From Astragalus membranaceus (lineage: Eukaryota > Streptophyta > Magnoliopsida > Fabales > Fabaceae), in NCBI GenBank assembly GCA_039519185.1, contig JAZGSX010000016.1, positions 1 to 64,000 on the forward strand: a stretch of 64,000 nt of DNA, given 5' to 3'. The position numbers and the translations under genes are program-made. Position 1 is the first letter of the stretch. Every line of letters begins with the position of its first letter. The notes beneath the pieces were generated by a model that saw only the letters and a list, made by a program, of their open reading frames with translations, was not told the origin of the DNA and ran no database searches. Positions 22,067-34,645 of the stretch are shown here, piece after piece.

Positions 22067-22994
22067 ATGGCCAGAAGAGGTAGAGGAGTTCCTCCTCCTG
22101 TTGATCCACATTTCGAATGGATGCAAAATGTGATTGAGAATCAGCAGAAGATGATGCAGGATATGTTGCAAATGCAGCATGATCAAATGGGTCTGCAGCA
22201 GCCCAATGTTCAACCTCATCAAGAAGATCCTAACCGGACATATTTCCGATTTCAAAAGATGAAGCCCCCGGCTTACAAGGGTGGACCAGATCCAATGTCT
22301 GCCTATTATTGGATTGATGCAATGGAGAAGATTTTTCAAACCTTGCAATGGGAGGAAGAAGAAAAGGTAATATGTGCGGCAAGTATGCTCAATGAAGATG
22401 CCCATACCTGGTGGAGCAATGCACGGTAAATGATGGAACTTCAAGGAACTCCCCTCAGTTGGGACAACTTTAAGGAATTATTTTTGAAACAATATTTCCC
22501 TTCGGTGAAAAGACTAACCAAGCAGACAGAGTTTGTGAACCTCAAACAAGTTGATTTGTCAGTTGGGGAATATGCTGCGAAATTTGAAAGGCTGTCTCAG
22601 TTCTATGAGTTGGGGAGGTATGCCCCAGATGATATGTGGAAGATGCAAATGTTCAAAGAGGGTCTCCGAGCTGATGTGAGCCAAGGCCTCAGTTCTTACA
22701 CTCTGGTTAATTATCCTGCCTTAGTGCAATAAGCATATGTTGCTGAGGAGGATCTGAGGAAAATGTATGCTGAAAGGAAAGATTATTGGAAGGGTAAGAA
22801 GAAGGTGAATGAATCTTCTACACCAAACAGACAATTGAAGGGAAACAATTATAAAGGGAAGAATGTGCAAACGTCTGATCCATCAAAGTATAAAAAATTG
22901 TACGAAATGCGGAAGGTATCACCGTGGCGAGTGTCCACAAAGATCCAATCGGTGCTACGTCTGCAATGAAGAGGGTCACTATGCAAATGAGTGC
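22067..22994 (+). pseudogene. gag of element E
   Basis: From the ATG at 22067 the frame reads MARRGRGVPPPVDPHFEWMQ, with a Gln/Met-rich N-terminus (IENQQKMMQDMLQMQ). The Retrotrans_gag capsid region follows (WIDAMEKIFQTL, WSNAR, WDNFKELFLKQYFP, FVNLKQVDLSVGEYAAKFERL). Two CCHC-like knuckles come after it: CTKCGRYHRGEC (22899-22934) and CYVCNEEGHYANEC (22953-22994). In-frame TAA codons interrupt it at 22427-22429 and 22730-22732, and a frameshift lies just before the first knuckle. The protein would have formed virus-like particles around the element RNA. The family is certain; the gene is dead. Confidence 0.9.
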
Positions 22995-24693
22995 TCAACA
23001 AAGAAGGGTTTCCAAGGAGCATCAAATGCTCTTAATTAGGGGCGAATAAACACTTTGGATGCTCGGACCATCACACATAATGACAACTTACTGAGGGGTA
23101 CATGATCTCTTTTCAATAACTCAGTCAATATATTATATGATTCCGGTGCAACCCATTGTTTTATAGCACAAGCATGTGTAGATCGGTTGGGATTAGCATT
23201 ATCTGAGCTATCCGAGCCGATAACCATTTTAACTGCTGCCAAGGGTCGGGTCCAGACCCAATCGTTGTGTGAAAATTGTCTACTTGTCATAGGGGACCGA
23301 AATTTCATTGTGAAATTTATTTGCTTGCCTATGAGGAGTATGGACAATGTTCTGGGTATGGATTGGATGGTTGCAAGTCATGTAACAATCAACTGTGCCG
23401 ATCGAACCACCAGCTTCGCCTCTAAATCTGTGGGATTGACACAGGCAAATTCCGAAGCAGTTATCTCTTTCACCTCAGCGAGCCAATCATTATTCCAAGG
23501 TGCGGAAGCTTATATTGTTATGTTATCTGCATCCACTGAAACGGGCTTAGATTTGTCATCTGTACAAGTGGTGAATGAATTTCTGGATGTTTTTCCGGAT
23601 GAAGTCTCTTCTGTACCTCCTGACCGAGAGGTAGAGTTTTCTATAGATTTGGTTCCTCGTACAGGATCAATATATATTGCTCCTTATCGAGTGTCTCCTT
23701 TAGAATTAAAGGAATTGAAATCCCAACTTGAAGAGTTGATATCTACGAAGTTTATTCGATCGAGTGCTTCTCCATGGGGTGCTCCGGTGTTGCTAGTTAA
23801 AAAGAAGGATGGTAGCATGAGATTGTGTATTGATTATCGACAACTGAACAAAGTGACGATCAAGAATAAATATCCCTTGCCAAGGATAGATGATTTGCTT
23901 GACCAACTTCGAGGTGCCGTGATATTTTCAAAAATTGATTTGAGGTCGGGCAATCATCAAATAAAGGTAAGAGCCTTAGATATTCCGAAGACAGCTTTCC
24001 GTACTAGGTATGGACATTACGAGTTCGTAGTGATGCCCTTCGGTTTGACTAATGCTCCGGCGGTATTCATGGATTACACGAACCGAGTTTTCCACACGTA
24101 CCTCGATCAGTTTGTAGTAGTTTTTATTGATGATATCTTGGTGTACTCTAATACCATTGAGGATCATGTTCAACATCTCCGCATTGTTCTGAACGTACTC
24201 CGAGAAAAGAAGTTGTATGCCAAACCTTCTATGTGTGATATCTGGATGCCAGAGGTAAAATTTTTGGGACATGTGATTTCCCAAACGGGAGTTGCGGTAG
24301 ATCCCAGTAAGGTGGAATTGGTGTTGAATTGGGAACGACCAACATCAGTCACTGAAATCAGGAGTTTCTTGGGTCTAGCCGGTTACTACAGGAGGTTCAT
24401 CCAGGGATTCTCACAATTGGTTCTTCCACTTACTCGGCTAACTCGTAAGGGTCAACTGTTTACCTGGGATGCCGATTGTGAAGGATGTTTTCAAGAATTG
24501 AAAGTTAGGTTGACTTCTGCTCCAATCCTAATCCTTCCGATCCGTCATTAGAATTCCAAATTTACAGCGATGCTTTTGGAAAGGGTCTGGGATGTGTTCT
24601 CGTGCAGAACCAACAAGTGGTAGCTTATGCGTCCAGACAGTTGAAGGTTCATGAGGGGAATTATCCAACTCACGATTTGGAGTTGGCAGCTAT
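22995..24693 (+). pseudogene. protease-RT part of E pol, duplication copy 1
   Basis: The protease motif YDSGATHCFIAQ lies near 23133-23168, after an in-frame TGA at about 23103. From 23187 the frame reads GLALSELSEPITILTAAKG, VLGMDWMVASHVTIN, the RT start SASPWGAPVLLVKKKDGS, FSKIDLRSGNHQIK and FIDDILVYS. A 1-bp loss near 24540 shifts the frame after PILILP, just before RNase H (YSDAFGKGLGC in the shifted frame). At 24694 the LTR of element A starts inside the codons for LELAAI. Compared with copy 2, several conserved lysines are changed (SKKF to STKF, YSKT to YSNT, PSKC to PSMC). RT carries GNHQ instead of GYHQ in both copies. Confidence 0.93.
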
Positions 24694-25574
24694 TGTAACG
24701 CCCCAAAAATATTTATCCATTTATTTCTTTAATTAATTGTCTAAGGTTTGGGTCTTGAGAAAATAATAGAAATTATTTAGGGATTAATGAGATAGAATAT
24801 AAGAAATAATATATGTCTACTATATTTTAGTGTGTTGGTACATGATAGGGTAGTAGTGGCGAATTATGAGTAGCTAAGTGGAGTTAGTGATCGGGCTTAA
24901 GCTGGAGGAAGCCCGCGATCCAAGCCCAAGGTGTAGGCGCATGAGGGGAGTGTGGTGAGGGTGGAGCATTGCGCATTTTTCTTTTGAGAGGAAAAGAAAG
25001 AAGGACTTGCGAAATAGAGAGAGGAGGAGAGAGAAAGGAGGAAGGCGCGATTTCAAGAGAGGAGGAGAAGGGGGTTTCGCAAATTCAAGAGAAGAAGGAG
25101 AGAAGCTCGGTTGCTGTGGTTTCTTGGTGTTCCCGTGGAGAGATCGTCATCTTCGGAAAACCTAAGGTAAGGGTGGGTCTTGCTTTATAATAGGGTTTAT
25201 AATGGGTTGTATGTAGGGGTTTAGGATTTATATCGTTCTCCTTATGATTGTGATGTTGTTTGTCGTGTATGAATATATTGATGAAGATTTGATTCTCACT
25301 TGATGTTTGTTGAGAAGTATGCGAATTGTTGGATGTATGTGAGGATTGGAATGCATGCTAAGTGCTCGATAAAACGTGTATTTGATGATGTTAGAATGAA
25401 TATGTGATGTTTGAAGTTATTGTTGATGATTGAACACATGAAAGTCGAGAAAAAAATTGGATTAGAAGGACCCTAGGCGCCAAGGGCGCCATTTTGGTGT
25501 TGCTATGTTGCGCTGGTTGTTGGCGCAGGGGGGCGCCTGGGCGCTAGTGTTGCTGCCCAGCTCCAGTTTTTGCC

Positions 25575-25900
25575 TTGCGCCCAGAGTGGCGCAGGCTGCC
25601 TCATGGCGCCAGTTTTTGCTGTCTGTGTTGCTGTCTGTGTTGCGCCCAGAGTGGCGCAGGTTGCCTCATGGCGCCAATTTTTGCTGTCTGTGTTGCGCCC
25701 AGAGTGGCGCAGGTTGCCTCATGGCGCCAGTTTTTGCTGTCTGTGTTGCGCCCAGAGTGGCGCAGGTTGCCTCATGGAGCCAGTTTTTGCTGTGTGTGTT
25801 GCGCCCAGAGTGGCGCAGGTTGCCTCATGGCGCTAGTTTTTGCTGTCTGTGTTGTGCCCAGAGTGGCGCAGGTTGCCTCAGGGTGCCAGTTTGTGTTGCT
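25575..25900 (+). repeat. 53-bp tandem repeat in the A LTR, copy 1
   Basis: The unit TGTTGCGCCCAGAGTGGCGC ... GCGCCAGTTTTTGCTGTC recurs about six times with a period of 53 bp. Because 53 is not a multiple of 3, all three frames stay open across it and give spurious Cys/Ala-rich frames. Related arrays are at 29356-29690 and 46300-46662. Confidence 0.93.
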
Positions 25901-26663
25901 GCGCCAGTTTTCCGTGGCTGCGCCAGTTTTCTGTGTTGCGTGTTCCTGCTAGGCGCCCAGTGCCTGAGCGCCATTTTCAGGATGTTGCCCAAATGCTCCC
26001 CGGTTTTGTTTTTGACATATCTTTTGACTCGGGTGTCCGTTTTAAGTGTTTCAAAGTGCGTTGTGAAGCTTATATAGTTTCCTACTGTTATATTCTATTT
26101 TGAAGTAAAAATTATTATTTTTCTGATGGTTTCTGGGCGCCTCAAGTGGCTGTCCCCGGTGGTCGTTGCTGTTGGCGTTGTAAAATTATTTCGGTGTCTA
26201 AAACCCTTTTTAATGTCCTGTTGCTGCCTGGTTGTGGCTTGGGTACTGTGTTGTGTTGTGAGTTGCTACTCAGCGTCAATCTTGTGCTGCATGTTGATGT
26301 TAATGACGATGGGTCTAATGACCAAATGATTTCGATGTTGTTAATGATGATGTGTCTAACGGCCAAATAATGATGATGATATGGACGATGTTGTTTTTGT
26401 GATGACTATGATCTGCTGGTTGTTCATGAGTCGCATGCATTACATATGCATATATTGACGATGTAAGGCTTCGGCCTCGAGCTATTGACGATGATGATGC
26501 TCAAATATTGACGATGTGCCCAATGGCAAAATTATTGACGATGATGGTACCACATGCATTGCACTTCAAACATTCATCCTTATCATTGATGATATTACTT
26601 TGGTTGATATGTATATATTTATGAGACAGATATAAATACTGATGTGGTTGTGTAGTAATTGCC

Positions 26664-26664
<1 letters not shown>

Positions 26665-26752
<88 letters not shown>
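26665..26752. repeat. (TA)44 microsatellite at a duplication junction
   Basis: A pure TA run of 88 bp. Its right edge is fused directly to GGGTCACTATGC of E gag, so it marks the join of the 3,780-bp tandem duplication. Confidence 0.95.
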
Positions 26753-26756
<4 letters not shown>

Positions 26757-28473
26757 CACTATGCAAACGAGTGCCCAACAAAGAAGGGTTTCCAAGGAGC
26801 ATCAAATGCTCCTAATTAGGGGCGAATAAACACTTTGGATGCTCGGACCATCACACATAATGACAACTTACTGAGGGGTACATGATCTCTTTTCAATAAC
26901 TCAGTCAATATATTATATGATTCCGGTGCAACCCATTGTTTTATAGCACAAGAATGTGTAGATCGGTTGGGATTAGCATTATCTGAGCTATCCGAGCCGA
27001 TAACCATTTTAACTGCTGCCAAGGGTCGGGTCCATACCCAATCATTGTGTGAAAATTGTCTACTTGTCGTAGGGGACCGAAATTTCATTGTGAAATTTAT
27101 TTGCTTGCCTATGAGGAGTATGGACAATGTTCTGGGTATGGATTGGATGGTTGCAAGTCATGTAACAATCAACTGTGCCGATCGAACCACCAGCTTCGCC
27201 TCTAAATCTGTGGGATTGACACAGGCAAATTCCGAAGCAGTTATCTCTTTCACCTCAGCGAGCCAATCATTATTCCAAGGTGCGGAAGCTTATATTGTTA
27301 TGTTATCTGCATCCACTGAAACGGGCTTAGATTTGTCATCTGTACAAGTGGTGAATGAATTTCTGGATGTTTTTCCGGATGAAGTCTCTTCTGTACCTCC
27401 TGACCGAGAGGTAGAGTTTTCTATAGATTTGGTTCCTCGTACAGGATCAATATCTATTGCTCCTTATCGAGTGTCTCCTTTAGAATTAAAGGAATTGAAA
27501 TCCCAACTTGAAGAGTTGATATCTAAGAAGTTTATTCGATCGAGTGCTTCTCCATGGGGTGCTCCGGTGTTGCTAGTTAAAAAGAAGGATGGTAGCATGA
27601 GATTGTGTATTGATTATCGACAACTGAACAAAGTGACGATCAAGAATAAATATCCCTTGCCAAGGATAGATGATTTGCTTGACCAACTTCGAGGTGCCGT
27701 GATATTTTCAAAAATTGATCTGAGGTCGGGCAATCATCAAATAAAGGTAAGAGCCTTAGATATTCCGAAGACAGCTTTCCGTACTAGGTATGGACATTAC
27801 GAGTTCGTAGTGATGCCCTTCGGTTTGACTAATGCTCCGGCGGTATTCATGGATTACACGAACCGAGTTTTCCACACGTACCTCGATCAGTTTGTAGTAG
27901 TTTTTATTGATGATATCTTGGTGTACTCTAAGACCATTGAGGATCATGTTCAACATCTCCGCATTGTTCTGAACGTACTCCGAGAAAAGAAGTTGTATGC
28001 CAAACCTTCTAAGTGTGATATCTGGATGCCAGAGGTAAAATTTTTGGGACATGTGATTTCCCAAACGGGAGTTGCGGTAGATCCCAGTAAGGTGGAATTG
28101 GTGTTGAATTGGGAACGACCAACATCAGTCACTGAAATCAGGAGTTTCTTGGGTCTAGCCGGTTACTACAGGAGGTTCATCCAGGGATTCTCACAATTGG
28201 TTCTTCCACTTACTCGGCTAACTCGTAAGGGTCAACTGTTTACCTGGGATGCCGATTGTGAAGGATGTTTTCAAGAATTGAAAGTTAGGTTGACTTTTGC
28301 TCCAATCCTAATCCTTCCGATCCGTCATTAGAATTCCAAATTTACAGCGATGCTTTTGGAAAGGGTCTGGGATGTGTTCTCGTGCAGAACCAACAAGTGG
28401 TAGCTTATGCGTCCAGACAGTTGAAGGTTCATGAGGGGAATTATCCAACTCACGATTTGGAGTTGGCAGCTAT
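26753..28473 (+). pseudogene. gag end to RT of E, duplication copy 2
   Basis: This repeats 22973-24693 at an exact offset of 3,780 bp. It begins in the middle of the second zinc knuckle (GHYANEC) and runs through protease (YDSGATHCFIAQ), RT (FSKIDLRSGNHQIK, FIDDILVYSK) and the same 1-bp frameshift after PILILP. It is then cut by the A LTR at 28474. The two copies differ at only a handful of positions, and copy 2 keeps the family-typical lysines that copy 1 lost. Sharing of the frameshift shows the mutation is older than the duplication. It has no start and cannot be functional. Confidence 0.93.
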
Positions 28474-29355
28474 TGTAACGCCCCAAAAATATTTATCCAT
28501 TTATTTATTTAATTAATTGTCTAAGGTTTGGGTCTTGAGAAAATAATAGAAATTATTTAGGGATTAATGAGATAGAATATAAGAAATAATATATGTCTAC
28601 TATATTTTAGTGTGTTGGTACATGATAGGGTAGTAGTGGCGAATTATGAGTAGCTAAGTGGAGTTAGTGATCGGGCTTAAGCTGGAGGAAGCCCGCGATC
28701 CAAGCCCAAGGTGTAGGCGCATGAGGGGAGTGTGGTGAGGGTGGAGCATTGCGCATTTTTCTTTTGAGAGCAAAAGAAAGAAGGACTTGCGAAATAGAGA
28801 GAGGAGAAGAGAGAAAGGAGGAAGGCGCGATTTCAAGAGAGGAGGAGAAGGGGGTTTCGCAAATTCAAGAGAAGAAGGAGAGAAGCTCGGTTGCTGTGGT
28901 TTCTTGGTGTTCCCGTGGAGAGATCGTCATCTTGGGAAAACCTAAGGTAAGGGTGGGTCTTGCTTTATAATAGGGTTTATAATGGGTTGTATGTAGGGGC
29001 TTAGGATTTATATCGTTCTCCTTATGATTGTGATGTTGTTTGTCGTGTATGAATATATTGATGAAGATTTGATGCTCACTTGATGTTTGTTGAGAAGTAT
29101 GCGAATTGTTGGATGTATGTGAGGATTGGAATGCATGCTAAGTGCTCGATAAAACGTGTATTTGATGATGTTAGAATGAATATGTGATGTTTGAAGTTAT
29201 TGTTGATGATTGAACACATGAAAGTCTAGAAAAAAATTGGATTAGAAGGACCCTAGGCGCCAAGGGCGCCATTTTGGTGTTGCTATGTTGCGCTGGTTGT
29301 TGGCGCAGGGGGGGCGCCTGGGCGCTAGTGTTGCTGCCCAGCGCCAGTTTTTGCG

Positions 29356-29690
29356 TTGCGCCCAGAGTGGCGCAGGCTGCCTCATGGCGCCAGTTTTTGC
29401 TGTCTGTGTTGCTGTCTGTGTTGCGCCCAGAGTGGCGCAGGTTGCCTCATGGCGCCAATTTTTGCTGTCTTTGTTGCTGTCTGTGTTGCGCCCAGAGTGG
29501 CGCAGGTTGCCTCATGGAGCCAGTTTTTGCTGTCTGTGTTGCGCCCAGAGTGGCGCAGGTTGCCTCATGGAGCCAGTTTTTGCTGTGTGTGTTGCGCCCA
29601 GAGTGGCGCATGTTGCCTCATGGCGCTAGTTTTTGCTGTCTGTGTTGTGCCCAGAGTGGCGCAGGTAGCCTCAGGGTGCCAGTTTGTGTT
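29356..29690 (+). repeat. 53-bp tandem repeat in the A LTR, copy 2
   Basis: Same unit as at 25575-25900 with a slightly different set of insertions (an extra CTGTCTGTGTTG block near 29470). Unit turnover has therefore continued since the recent duplication. Confidence 0.9.
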
Positions 29691-30438
29691 GCTGCGCCAG
29701 TTTTCTGTGTTGTGTGTTCCTGCTAGGCGCCCAGTGCCTGAGCGCCATTTTCAGGATGTTGCCCAAATGCTCCCCGGTTTTGTTTTTGACATATCTTTTG
29801 ACTCGGGTGTCTGTTTTAAGTGTTTCAAAGTGTGTTGTGAAGCTTATTTAGTTTCCTACTGTTATATTCTATTTTAAAGTAAAAATTATTATTTTTCTGA
29901 TGGTTTCTGGGCGCCTCAAGTGGCTGTCCCCGGTGGTCGTTGCTGTTGGCGTTGTAAAATTACTTCGGTGGCTAAAACCCTTTTTAGTGTCCTGTTGCTA
30001 CCTGGTTGTGGCTTGGGTACTGTGTTGTGTTGTGAGTTGCTGCTGAGCGTCAATCTTGTGCTGCCATGTTGATGTTAATGACGATGGGTCTAATGACCAA
30101 ATGATTTCGATGTTGTTAATGATGATGTGTCTAACGGCCAAATAATGATGATGATATGGACGATGTTGTTTTTGTGATGACTATGATCTGCTGGTTGTTC
30201 ATGAGTCGCATGCATTACATATGCATATATTGACGATGTAAGGCTTCGGCCTCGAGCTATTGACGATGATGATGCTCAAATATTGACGATGTGCCCAATG
30301 GCAAAATTATTGACGATGATGGTACCACATGCATTGCACTTCAAACATTCATCCTTATCATTGATGATATTACTTTGGTTGATATGTATATATCTATGAG
30401 ACAGATATAAATACTGATGTGGTTGTGTAGTAATTGCC

Positions 30439-30439
<1 letters not shown>

Positions 30440-30500
<61 letters not shown>

Positions 30501-30762
30501 TGGTTGTTATATACATGTATTGGTGTAGTCGCCGTAACTATATCGTAGTAACTTCTAAAAACCTTTGGCTGCACAATCAGAAGGTTGGTTGATTGAGGAA
30601 TATGAGACAATTTGGAAATATAATTTTAAGTAGATAGGCTCTTTTAAATTTGAGTTTGAGTGGCTAGGTTTGAATGAACAACTCTTGATGAATGCACTTT
30701 AATTTATAGAGCAAAATATGAGATGGGGGCTAAGTCACTTCTTTGGACTATATTCAAATATG

Positions 30763-30826
<64 letters not shown>
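30440..30826. repeat. two TA microsatellites flanking about 270 bp
   Basis: (TA)n runs lie at 30440-30497 and about 30765-30826 in the 5' LTR of A. In the 3' LTR only one run is present (47183-47235), and its flanks match the outer flanks of this pair. Recombination between the runs would explain the difference. Confidence 0.88.
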
Positions 30827-30827
<1 letters not shown>

Positions 30828-31324
30828 CTGTGGTTGATGTAGTTCATTACTCTGGCATATTGCCTATTATGAACTCTATTATATTGTTTGAGACTCACCC
30901 CTTATGTTGAATATTACTCTACAGGTAACCGTATGTGAAGGCTTTTACCCTTCATTCCTCGAGTCGGTCGTTGCTCTGATACGTAGCACCTGGGGGGCGA
31001 TTATTAGCTATTTTAGTTGTTATGATATGTGATACTGTTGGATGTTTTGTATTAGTACCGTTATAACAAAGTTTTGGGAACTGTTTCCTTTTTATTCCGC
31101 TGCGTGATGATGAACTATTATTGTGTAGACTGACTAGTTGTTGAGGGTTCGCACATTATTTGATGAGCTACGTATCATGTCTTTTGAAATGACGATTTAT
31201 TATCGATTTGTGTTTGTTGATTTGAAGTAAATGTAGCATCCCTTTTTGGATGAACTTAAAAATGATTTTTAAACTCTGATATTTTTATTATAAATTACCG
31301 GGTAGAAAAAGGGTGTTACATTAG

Positions 31325-31336
31325 TGGTATCAGAGC
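31325..31336 (+). other. primer-binding site of element A
   Basis: TGGTATCAGAGC lies four bases after the LTR end, the standard initiator-Met PBS. The core ATCAGAG (31329-31335) can pair with CTCTGAT at 31274-31280, leaving a 48-nt loop. Confidence 0.93.
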
Positions 31337-33229
31337 AATGGTTGGTCCGTCCGACCAAGTCGTCGAGTCGTTGTGTCGATTGACAATAGAGTGTTGTCTT
31401 TTAGTTCTAACCATTGTTTGTGTAGTAAGTGATGCTCCTGCAGGTAAAAGGGCAAACTGAAGACTGCTGATGGTAAGAGGACTAATGGGGGAGATACCCT
31501 GCTGGTATTGTTTGCTGTATTGTGTTTTCTTGGTGCGAACTCTTTATTTTCGTAATGTTTGTTTATGACTGTGAACTGTATATGTGTAACGTTGTTGTTG
31601 TGCTCGTGTGACTTTTGCTTTCTTGGCATTTTGTTTTGGTAGCGAGTTTATAGTTGCTCCATAGTAACTAGTTAAGTCCGATTGTGTGACTGTTGTTTGG
31701 CTTGGATTTGGTACTATAGTATTTTCCATGTTATCTTGATAATGTAATTATGCCTTTGCGTCTAGTTGAATTACCTTCTTAACTTGTGCGACGGGTTATT
31801 TACTTCCTATCCTTGTAGTTAAACTCTAGAGATGATGCCCTAGTTTTACCGGGGCTCAAGTTTATGTATAAAACTACTAAAGCTAGACTTTAGGAATGTT
31901 TTCACACATGTTTTGATTCGATTATAATTGGTATCATGCAAATAATTTGTCTTGGTAAGATTATATGTTCTACTTCTTTTCAGGAAAACTTAGTGAAATA
32001 ACATGTTAGTTTTATTAGAAGTACATGCTAGCTTAATAAGAGTGACCACGATACCTACATGCTAATTTTTCTAAGACATTAGATTTTGTGAACGATATTT
32101 TTGCGTGTTTTGTGAGTTTTTGCTAAATTAGTTTTATAGTTGGAAGCTCGCATGAACTTATTATGTGGTTAATTTAATGTTATTACCTTGACTTTATGAA
32201 TTAGCGAAAGCATAGTATAAAACATAATATGAATTTTTACTGTAACATGTTCTTGATTGCGTATTAATGTTATATGCTAAGTGCCTCGTGGACTAGTCTT
32301 GCTACTTGTGTTAAGATGCTTCATCGTCTTGACTACGGAGAGTGACCCCTCGTTGGGGTACCCGGTGACCCTGAATTGTGTTTATGTGTTATGTGTTATG
32401 TGGGAACTATTGTATGAGAAATGGTGAAGTTGTAAATTGTGGTTTGAGTCCCAATCTGTATTCAATGTAGGAGCAATGAAATAAATGTAAATGATGAGTT
32501 CCTTATGGTAAGTTGATCAGGTGCATGTTTCAATGATGACGTAGTTAAATATAACTGTGATCGATTGATGATTTGTTTAGGGTGCTGTGACGATGGAAGT
32601 GATTTGCTCATAAACGTGTTGTGTATGATCATGAGAATAATCTAATGATACAGATGATGAATTGATTTTATGCCTAACAGTATGTGGTTGTGAACGATTA
32701 ATTGAGCTTGTGGACTATGATGTGGTTGTTGTCGTCGTCATCTTCCTTGTTGTTGTTTGTAGCCTGTTGAGTCCGATGGGGAGGTGGCGTAGCCACCGCT
32801 TAAGTTAGAATTGTATGAATGAGTCTGGTTTCCTCATGTTTGTATTGATTTGACCAATTGTCTGTGGTGGTAGAGTTTGATGTGTTTGCTTGTTCCATTT
32901 TAACTGCCTGGTGGTGTATTCGTTGGTTGCGCATGCTATAATAGGAAGGGACTTTAATAGAGCATGGGGGTAATCACGTGGTACCGACGCGGTTACGCTC
33001 GAAAACTCTATCAAGGATCCTTACAGAACCGCTAGAGGACGAGTCTGGTTATTATTTCTTGGGTTACCTGGCTGAATAAGTAGGAGGGACGGCCGCCCAA
33101 TCACTTCCCCCCGGTAATCAATGAAATGATAATCAGCAGAATAGACGGCACTAGTTGTCTAGATGGCTGTAGTTTGTTAGTGGAGGGTGTTTAGTTTTCG
33201 GCCGGTAAATTTCGAGGACGAAATATTCC

Positions 33230-33243
33230 AAGTGGGGGAGAGT
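33230..33243 (+). other. polypurine tract of element A
   Basis: AAGTGGGGGAGAGT directly precedes TGTAACGCCCC, the start of the 3' LTR at 33244. Confidence 0.88.
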
Positions 33244-34025
33244 TGTAACGCCCCAAAAATATTTATCCATTTATTTATTTAATTAATTGTCTAAGGTTTG
33301 GGTCTTGAGAAAATAATAGAAATTATTTAGGGATTTATGTGATAGAATATTGGAAATAATATATGTCTACTATATTTTAGTGCGTTGGTACATGATAGGG
33401 TAGTAGTGGCGAAATATGAGTAGCTAAGTGGAGTTAGTGATCGGGCTTAAGCTGGAGGAAGCCCGCGAACCAAGCCCAAGGTGTAGGCGCACGAGGGGAG
33501 TGTGGTGAGGGTGGAGCATTGCGCATTTTTCTTTTGAGAGGAAAAGAAAGAAGGACTTGCAAAATAGAGAGAGGAGAAGAGAGAAAGGAGCAAGGCGCGA
33601 TTTCAAGAGAGGAGGAGAAGGGGGTTTCGTAAATTCAAGAGAAGAAGGGAGAGAAGCTCGGTTGCTGTGGTTTCTTGGTGTTCCCGTGGAGAGATCGTCA
33701 TATTCGGAAAACCTAAGGTAAGGGTGGGTCTTGCTTTATAATAGGGTTTATAATGGGATGTATGTAGGGGTTTAGGATTTATATCGTTCTCCTTATGATT
33801 GTGATGATGTTTGTCGTGTATGAATATATTGATGAAGATTTGATGCTCACTTGATGTTTGTTGAGAAGTATGCGAATTGTTGGATGTAAGTGAGGATTGG
33901 AATGCATGCTAAGTGCTCGATAAAACGTGTATTTGATGATGTTAGAATGAATATGTGATGTTTGAAATTATTGTTGATGATTGAACACATGAAAGTCTAG
34001 AAAAAAATTGGATTAGAAGGACCCT
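33244..34025 (+). repeat. 3' LTR of element A, first part
   Basis: This is colinear with 28474-29254 of the 5' LTR, including the donor consensus (GT at 33718). It is interrupted after GAAGGACCCT by element B. The LTR continues at 46199-47727. The duplicated site ACCCT is at 34021-34025 and 46199-46203. Confidence 0.93.
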
Positions 34026-34645
34026 TGATAGGCTCGCAAGTGCACGAGTCGTATCGCGTAATAAAAGAGTTATCGATCCACAGGGAGAGCCTAAGTGATT
34101 ACCAATTTTAATTTTCCAAAGTTGATTAGCTAGAAGGAATGGTTTTTAGGAGTTGTAAAATTTAGAAATAAAAACAAACAATCTCAGGTTTATAGTTTTA
34201 TCACAACAATGAGGAACCAAAATAATTTCTTTAGACTATTCAACAAATTATAAGAGTAATATATTTCAAAGACAAGGCAGCGAATATAACTAATGTCTCC
34301 TTTCGGAGTACAAGAGCGTGTTTTGAACTAACAATCAAGCCTATTCTCATGGTTGATTGTCATCAAAACCCATTAAGCATAACGCCTTTATAATGTCTCA
34401 AGAGTTTCAAAACTATTCTCATGTGTTGATTCCCTTGTCTAATTTCATAGATCCAACATCAATACTTCACCTTTCGGTTCTTCGTTTGATGTTTAAAATA
34501 AGATTTGAAGGGCAATAAAATTAGATTTAAATATAAAACAATTTGGAGTGGAGAATAGTCTTGGGAATTATTAAGGACCTATCATTGGATTACTCCCAAT
34601 AACCCAAGACTTTGTATCTACTCACTCATATTAAATATGAGAGGA

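Larger units (their letters stand above)
24694..26752 (+). repeat. LTR of element A, truncated, duplication copy 1
   Basis: It starts TGTAACGCCCC inside E pol and matches 28474 onward almost base for base. It carries the GA-rich tract, the donor CTAAG|GTAAGG (GT at 25167), the 53-bp repeat array, the TTTTGACTCGGGTGTCCG block (about 26023-26042) and the TATTGACGATG hairpin region. It stops inside a (TA)44 run at 26665-26752, where E gag/pol sequence begins again. Confidence 0.92.
28474..31320 (+). repeat. 5' LTR of element A (2,847 bp)
   Basis: Its ends are TGTAACGCCCC and AAAGGGTGTTACA, followed by the PBS. It contains the donor consensus (GT at 28947), the 53-bp array (29356-29690), two TA arrays (30440-30497 and about 30765-30826), CTCGAGTCGGTCGTTGCTC running into GCTCTGATAC (30973-30982), and CTCTGAT at 31274-31280, 40 bp before the end. 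The segment of about 270 bp between the TA arrays is missing from the 3' LTR. Confidence 0.94.
31321..33243 (+). mobile_element. internal region of non-autonomous element A, no coding capacity
   Basis: About 1.9 kb lies between the PBS and the polypurine tract. I find no gag, protease, RT or integrase similarity on either strand; the open frames are short and lack family motifs. Composition is AT-rich, with a more GC-rich stretch at 32280-32370 and 32950-33120. The last bases (AAATTTCGAGGACGAAATAT, then AAGTGGGGGAGAG) match the pol-LTR junction of F1 and, apart from small differences, that of G. The element therefore looks like a LARD-type derivative that keeps only replication signals. It would need proteins in trans, with G the best candidate donor family. 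Confidence 0.85.

Noticed and set aside
25505..26103. Cys/Ala-rich open frames repeated at 25505-26103, 29274-29877 and 46224-46778
   Set aside because: They arise from a 53-bp GC-rich tandem repeat in which all frames lack stops; they lie inside an LTR and change frame every unit.
26566..26805. Ile/Tyr-repeat frames over TA runs (also 30341-30610, 47019-47312)
   Set aside because: Produced by the (TA)n microsatellite.
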